This document shows, piece after piece, positions 59,490-64,000 of a stretch of DNA of 64,000 bases; position 1 is the stretch's first letter; each line of letters starts with the position of its first letter. The position numbers and the translations under genes are program-made. The notes under the pieces were generated by a model. The model saw only the letters and a list, made by a program, of their open reading frames with translations, did not search any database and had not been told where the DNA came from. The stretch lies in NCBI GenBank assembly GCA_016776605.1, contig JADHTB010000003.1, positions 295,325 to 359,324 on the forward strand, in the 5' to 3' direction. This DNA is from Alphaproteobacteria bacterium (GTDB taxonomy: Bacteria; Pseudomonadota; Alphaproteobacteria; GCA-2731375).

Positions 59490-60498
59490 CCCGGCCACCA
59501 TCACAACCCCAACCCCAACCGTGGCTGACAGCCCGGAAATACCGCTGTTGGAGGTCGTTGATCTAAAGAAGCATTTCCCGATCAAAAAAGGGCTGCTGTC
59601 GCGCGGCAGCGGCAAGGTTTTTGCGGTTGATGGCATCAGTTTTCACATCAACCAGGGAGAGACCCTGGGCCTGGTGGGCGAAAGCGGCTGCGGCAAATCG
59701 ACCGTGGGCAGAACCGTGCTCCGGCTGCTCGATCCCACCGCGGGCAGTATCAGGCTCAATGGCCGCGATATCACCCACCTGAGCAAGACCGAGATGCGGC
59801 CGGTCCGCCGCGAGATGCAGATTATCTTTCAGGATCCCTACTCCTCGCTGAACCCGCGCATGTCGGCGGGAGATATTGTCGAGGAAATGTTGAGCGTCCA
59901 TGGCATCGGCACGGCCGCCGAGCGCAAGAAGCGGGTCGCCGGATTGTTTGACCGCGTCGGCCTGCGCAAGGCGCAAATGAACAGTTTCCCGCATGAGTTT
60001 TCCGGCGGGCAGCGCCAACGCATCGGCATCGCCCGGGCCCTGGCTTTGAACCCGAAGGTAATCATCGGCGACGAGCCGGTATCCGCGCTTGATGTCTCGA
60101 TCCAGGCGCAAGTCATCAATCTGTTGATGGACCTGCAGGCGGAGTTCAACTTATCCTATCTGTTCATCGCCCATGATCTGGCGGTGGTCGAACATATCAG
60201 CCACCGCATCGCGGTGATGTATCTGGGCAAGATCGTCGAATATACCGACAAGAAAACGCTGTTCACCAATCCCCAGCACCCCTACACCGAAGCGCTTCTT
60301 TCCGCGGTCCCCATTCCAGACCCGACGATCAGGCGCAAAAAAACCATCCTGCAAGGCGACGTACCCAGCCCGATCACGCCCCCCCCTGGCTGTCATTTCC
60401 ATACCCGTTGCCCCTATGCCGAGGAACGCTGCAAAATCGAAGAACCACCGCTGAAAGCCTACGGCCCTGGTCACATGGTATCCTGCCACCTGCGATAG
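59482..60498 (+). CDS. ABC transporter ATP-binding protein (DppF/OppF type)
   Basis: [36 protein letters not shown]...[48 protein letters not shown]. Confidence 0.96.
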   Translation: MTDPATITTPTPTVADSPEIPLLEVVDLKKHFPIKKGLLSRGSGKVFAVDGISFHINQGETLGLVGESGCGKSTVGRTVLRLLDPTAGSIRLNGRDITHLSKTEMRPVRREMQIIFQDPYSSLNPRMSAGDIVEEMLSVHGIGTAAERKKRVAGLFDRVGLRKAQMNSFPHEFSGGQRQRIGIARALALNPKVIIGDEPVSALDVSIQAQVINLLMDLQAEFNLSYLFIAHDLAVVEHISHRIAVMYLGKIVEYTDKKTLFTNPQHPYTEALLSAVPIPDPTIRRKKTILQGDVPSPITPPPGCHFHTRCPYAEERCKIEEPPLKAYGPGHMVSCHLR

Positions 60499-60525
60499 AG
60501 CGGCAGCCGTGAAGTGCCGATGATT

Positions 60526-61617
60526 TCAGGCCAGGGGTTCGGGTGGGGCAATGCCGTATTTTTCCAGGCAGGGACGCATCCGTTGCATGATTTCGGGATG
60601 CAGGGCGACGCCATTTTTGCGCTGTTCCGACAGGGCTTCATGGGCCCGGTCGCCCGGCACACGCACCGCCGGGCCATCGGCCAGGGGCATCGCCGCGCGG
60701 CAAATCTGGGCCAGAAAGCCGGTTTCGTGGCGAAACGCATCGCTGCCGCCGAATGCCGCCGGATCAATCAATTGCAGGAAGACGTTGCTGCCCAGAACCG
60801 GGCCAGCGCCCGCTTTCCCATCCTCCGCGGCAGCCCGCCCGCGCCCGACAAGGGCAGAGGTCAGGGCCTCGACAAACAATGCCAGGGCGAAACCCTTGTG
60901 CCCCATATCAAGACCGCCCGCCGGCAGAATGGCGCCCGGTGGATCGGTATAGATCACCTCCGGGTCGTCACTGGGATGACCCGCGTTATCCACCAGCCAT
61001 GTCTGGGGCAGCCGTTCACCCGTCCGCCGCGCCCGCTCAATGCGCCGATTGGTCGTGGCTGATGCGCTGGTGTCGATCAGGATTGGCGCGCCATCGGTTG
61101 GAATGCCAATGGCGATCGGGTTGGTGGACAGGCGCGGCGAGCGCCCGCCATGGGGCGCCACAACCGCATTGGTGGGCGAAGACGTGGTCAGTAGGGCCAT
61201 GTGACCGCCGTCGGCCGCCCGTTTGACATAGGTGGCGAGACAGGAAATGTTTTGGCTGCCGCGCATGGCGATGGAAACCACCGGATGTTCGCCAATCCGC
61301 TCGCGGGCCAGGGCCAGGGCGCGCACCACCACCCATTGCCCTGGCAATAACCGGGCGTCCAAAAGCAGGCTGCCGCCGCTGTCATTCAGGATTTCCGGCT
61401 CGCCATTCCGGGTGGTGCGCCCGGCCTCGACATCCGCTAAATAGGCCGGCACGAACTGCAAGCCATGGGTGTCGTAACCAAGCAAGTCCGCTTCCACCAG
61501 TATTTCCGCCACCGCGCTGGCGATTGAACTGTCCAGGCCGGCGCACGTGAACAACTGCGTTGTGCTGTTGATCAGGTCATCGGACCGATAGCGCAAAAAT
61601 TCCTCTGGGCTTGCCAT
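60526..61617 (-). CDS. Malate/lactate/ureidoglycolate dehydrogenase family oxidoreductase (Ldh family)
   Basis: GYDTHGLQFVPAYLADVEAGRTTRNGEPEI...GLDMGHKGFALALFVEALTSALVGRG. Confidence 0.91.
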   Translation of the reverse strand: MASPEEFLRYRSDDLINSTTQLFTCAGLDSSIASAVAEILVEADLLGYDTHGLQFVPAYLADVEAGRTTRNGEPEILNDSGGSLLLDARLLPGQWVVVRALALARERIGEHPVVSIAMRGSQNISCLATYVKRAADGGHMALLTTSSPTNAVVAPHGGRSPRLSTNPIAIGIPTDGAPILIDTSASATTNRRIERARRTGERLPQTWLVDNAGHPSDDPEVIYTDPPGAILPAGGLDMGHKGFALALFVEALTSALVGRGRAAAEDGKAGAGPVLGSNVFLQLIDPAAFGGSDAFRHETGFLAQICRAAMPLADGPAVRVPGDRAHEALSEQRKNGVALHPEIMQRMRPCLEKYGIAPPEPLA

Positions 61618-61632
61618 TTTTAATCCGTCCTT

Positions 61633-61735
61633 CTGGAGCAATGCGCAATTAATTTGGGTCGTTAAAGCGACTTAAGTAATTTATTCAATCACTGTTTAAG
61701 CGAATTTAAGCATATTTAGCCTAAATGTGCTCTGG
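61633..61735 (-). repeat. Divergent structured intergenic repeat, copy F (inverted orientation, CTGG ends)
   Basis: ctggagcaatgcgcaattaatttgggtcgttaaagcgacttaagtaatttattcaatcactg...agcatatttagcctaaatgtgctctgg. Confidence 0.75.
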
Positions 61736-61793
61736 ACCTACAGGAAGGCCTGCCTTTGGTTTTGCCGAGATCCAGATATAGGAGAAATGCGAG

Positions 61794-63971
61794 TTGGCCC
61801 CGTTATTCGTTTTAGGCCTGTCTATTCTGCTGCAACTGGCGGCGGCGGCAATGGCTCTGCGGCTTGCGCGGACGACCGGCTGGATCTCCGCCTGGCTACT
61901 CATCACCTCTGCCCTGCTGCTCATGGGCGCACGCCGGGCGATCACGTTTTATCACACCGTTACCGCCGACGTCTTGCAACCGCCCAATCTAACCGCCGAA
62001 CTCGTCGCCTTGTTGATTTCAGGGTTGATGCTACTGGGCGTCGCCATGATTGGCCCGATCTTTATTGCGAGGCGGAAAGCGGAGGCCGCGCTGAGCGAGA
62101 GTGAAACCACCTATCGCGGCATCCTGGACAACATGGCCGATACATTTTATCGGACCAATGCCAATGGATTAATAATTCTCGCCTCGCCTTCGGCCTCTGA
62201 TTTGCTCGGCTATTCAATGGATGAATTGATCGGCATGCCTCTCGCCGGCCTCTACTATCGGCCCGCTGACCGCGAATTATTTCTCAAATTTCTGAAGGAA
62301 AACAGTGGACGTGCTCAGGGCTATGTCGCGCCGCTTCGGCATAAAGACGGCAGTCCTGTCTTCGTCGAGACTAACGCCCGCTATCTGCATGATGACGATG
62401 GCAACTTTATGGGCGTTGAAGGAACGGTTCGCGATATCACCAGCCGCAGACGCGCGGAGGAACTCAACACCCGTTTCGGCCGGATCATCGAGGATTCAGT
62501 CAACGAGATCTATGTCTTCGACAGCGAGACATTTCATTTCATCCTGGTCAACCGCGGCGCCCGCGAAAACCTTGGCTGCACAATGGCCGAGCTACAGGAA
62601 ATGACGCCCGCCGATATCAAGCCCGCGTTCACCAGCGACGAATTTTCCCATTTGGTCGAACCGCTACGGGATGGATCGCGGGATGCTCTTGAATTCGAAA
62701 CGGTCCACGCCCGAAAAGACGGATCCACTTACGACGTTCATGTTCATCTCCAACTATCACAATCGGAGACCCCGCCGGTCTTCTTCGCTATCATCCAGGA
62801 CATAACGGAGCGGAAAAGGACCGAGGAACGTCTGGTCCAGTCGCAGAAGATGGAGGCGATAGGCCAGCTTACCGGCGGCGTGGCCCACGATTTCAATAAC
62901 CTGCTGGCCATCATCATGGGCAACCTGGAGCTTTTGATCGCACGAGGCACGGGCGACAACGAAATCACCGGCTTCGCGGCGAAAGCTTTGGCGGCCACGC
63001 AGCGCGGTGCCGACCTGACCCACCGTCTGCTCGCCTTTTCGCGCATGCAGCCCTTGCGCCCGGTTTCCGTCGGCGCCGATCAGCTGGTAAAGGGTATGGA
63101 GGATCTGCTGGTGCGCACCCTTGGCGAAGCCATTGAGATCAAGCTAATTTCCGGCGCCGGCCTTTGGCCATGCGAAGTCGATCCAGGACAACTTGAAAAC
63201 GCCCTTCTTAATCTATCGATTAATGCCCGTGATGCCATGCCGCGCGGCGGCAGACTGACCATTGAAACCTCGAACACCGTTATCGACGATACTTATGCCG
63301 CCGCGCAAGATGATGTGGAGGCCGGCGAGTATGTGCTTTTAACGGTCAGCGATACCGGGTCCGGCATGGCGCCGGAGATCATCGCGCAGGCCTTCAATCC
63401 CTTCTTCACCACCAAGGGGGTGGGCAAGGGAAGCGGTCTTGGTCTCAGCATGGTCTATGGCTTTGTCAAGCAGTCCGGCGGTCACGCGCGGATTTGCAGC
63501 GAGGTCGGCGCGGGAACAACGGTGAAAATTCATCTGCCCCGGTTCATCAGCGGCCAAGGGGCCGCGCCTGGAACCAGCGCGCATCCCGCTGCCGATACAG
63601 ACGCCACCGATACGGGGGCGCATGGCGAGATTATCATGGTGGTTGAGGATGATGCCGAGGTGCGCGCCGTCGCCGTCGGCTTTTTGAGCCAGCTAGGTTA
63701 TGAAGTGCTTGAAGCCGGCAGGGCGGACGCCGCGCTGGAAAAGATTGCGCAAAATCGAGAGATCAATCTGCTGCTCGCCGATATCATATTGCCGGGTGGT
63801 ATGGGCGGAGAGGAATTGGCCGACCGGGCGTGTGAACTATTGCCAAGCCTCAAGGTATTATCCGACATTTCCCAAGTAATCTTCAAACTCAGCATGAGTA
63901 TACAAAATAACACCATTTCTCAAAGAGTTGTTTCCTCCAATCGCTCGACACCTCCGATTTTGACGCGTTAG
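61794..63971 (+). CDS. PAS-PAS hybrid sensor histidine kinase with C-terminally truncated receiver domain
   Basis: Two PAS domains, GGVAHDFNNLLAIIMGNLELL (HisKA), LINARDAMP-like N box, TGSGMAPEIIAQAFNPFFTTKGVGKGSGLGLSMVYGFVKQSGG, then REC IIMVVEDDAEVRAVAVGFLSQLGYEVLEAGRADAALEKI...LLLADIILPGGMGGEELADRACELLPSLKVL and an abrupt unrelated tail. Confidence 0.88.
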   Translation: MAPLFVLGLSILLQLAAAAMALRLARTTGWISAWLLITSALLLMGARRAITFYHTVTADVLQPPNLTAELVALLISGLMLLGVAMIGPIFIARRKAEAALSESETTYRGILDNMADTFYRTNANGLIILASPSASDLLGYSMDELIGMPLAGLYYRPADRELFLKFLKENSGRAQGYVAPLRHKDGSPVFVETNARYLHDDDGNFMGVEGTVRDITSRRRAEELNTRFGRIIEDSVNEIYVFDSETFHFILVNRGARENLGCTMAELQEMTPADIKPAFTSDEFSHLVEPLRDGSRDALEFETVHARKDGSTYDVHVHLQLSQSETPPVFFAIIQDITERKRTEERLVQSQKMEAIGQLTGGVAHDFNNLLAIIMGNLELLIARGTGDNEITGFAAKALAATQRGADLTHRLLAFSRMQPLRPVSVGADQLVKGMEDLLVRTLGEAIEIKLISGAGLWPCEVDPGQLENALLNLSINARDAMPRGGRLTIETSNTVIDDTYAAAQDDVEAGEYVLLTVSDTGSGMAPEIIAQAFNPFFTTKGVGKGSGLGLSMVYGFVKQSGGHARICSEVGAGTTVKIHLPRFISGQGAAPGTSAHPAADTDATDTGAHGEIIMVVEDDAEVRAVAVGFLSQLGYEVLEAGRADAALEKIAQNREINLLLADIILPGGMGGEELADRACELLPSLKVLSDISQVIFKLSMSIQNNTISQRVVSSNRSTPPILTR

Positions 63972-64000
63972 CGGCGTTCTGAATGCCATTTTTCGATAAT

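Noticed and set aside
1-64000. CRISPR array, prophage, toxin-antitoxin or restriction-modification system
   Set aside because: No regularly spaced repeats, phage structural genes or recognisable defence proteins found on reading the ORFs.

Overview
The window is a GC-rich alphaproteobacterial-type chromosomal segment (lineage is my inference) with about 60 mostly housekeeping or metabolic CDSs. They include etfBA-hbd, an asnB/glycosyltransferase LPS-type cluster, coaBC-dut, cysK-moeB, selD, a polyprenyl synthase, tRNA-Pro(CGG), cca, a MoxR/DUF58/BatA-like cassette and a dipeptide-type ABC transporter. Three layers are not captured by the ORF track. (1) Two genes appear to be selenoprotein genes split by in-frame UGA. 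One is selD (UGA at 34807-34809, motif HGGG-U-GSK). The other is a TlpA/ResA-like redoxin (UGA at 48777-48775, minus strand, motif WASW-U-GCR). Each UGA is followed by a hairpin whose loop begins exactly 20 nt downstream with CGTG. The redoxin is the last gene of an apparent MFS-cupin-VOC-selenoredoxin operon. (2) A dispersed, roughly 105-bp structured intergenic repeat bounded by CTAG has stems that covary between copies and GNRA-type loops. Together with shorter relatives and a second 143-bp element, it supplies the TAG stop codon of at least 12 genes here. (3) A Tn5/IS4-like transposase relic with two in-frame internal deletions lies inside a copy of that second element. The window also has a possible unannotated Cys-rich microprotein and a sensor kinase whose receiver domain is cut off near the right edge. 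No CRISPR array, prophage or classical defence island was seen.
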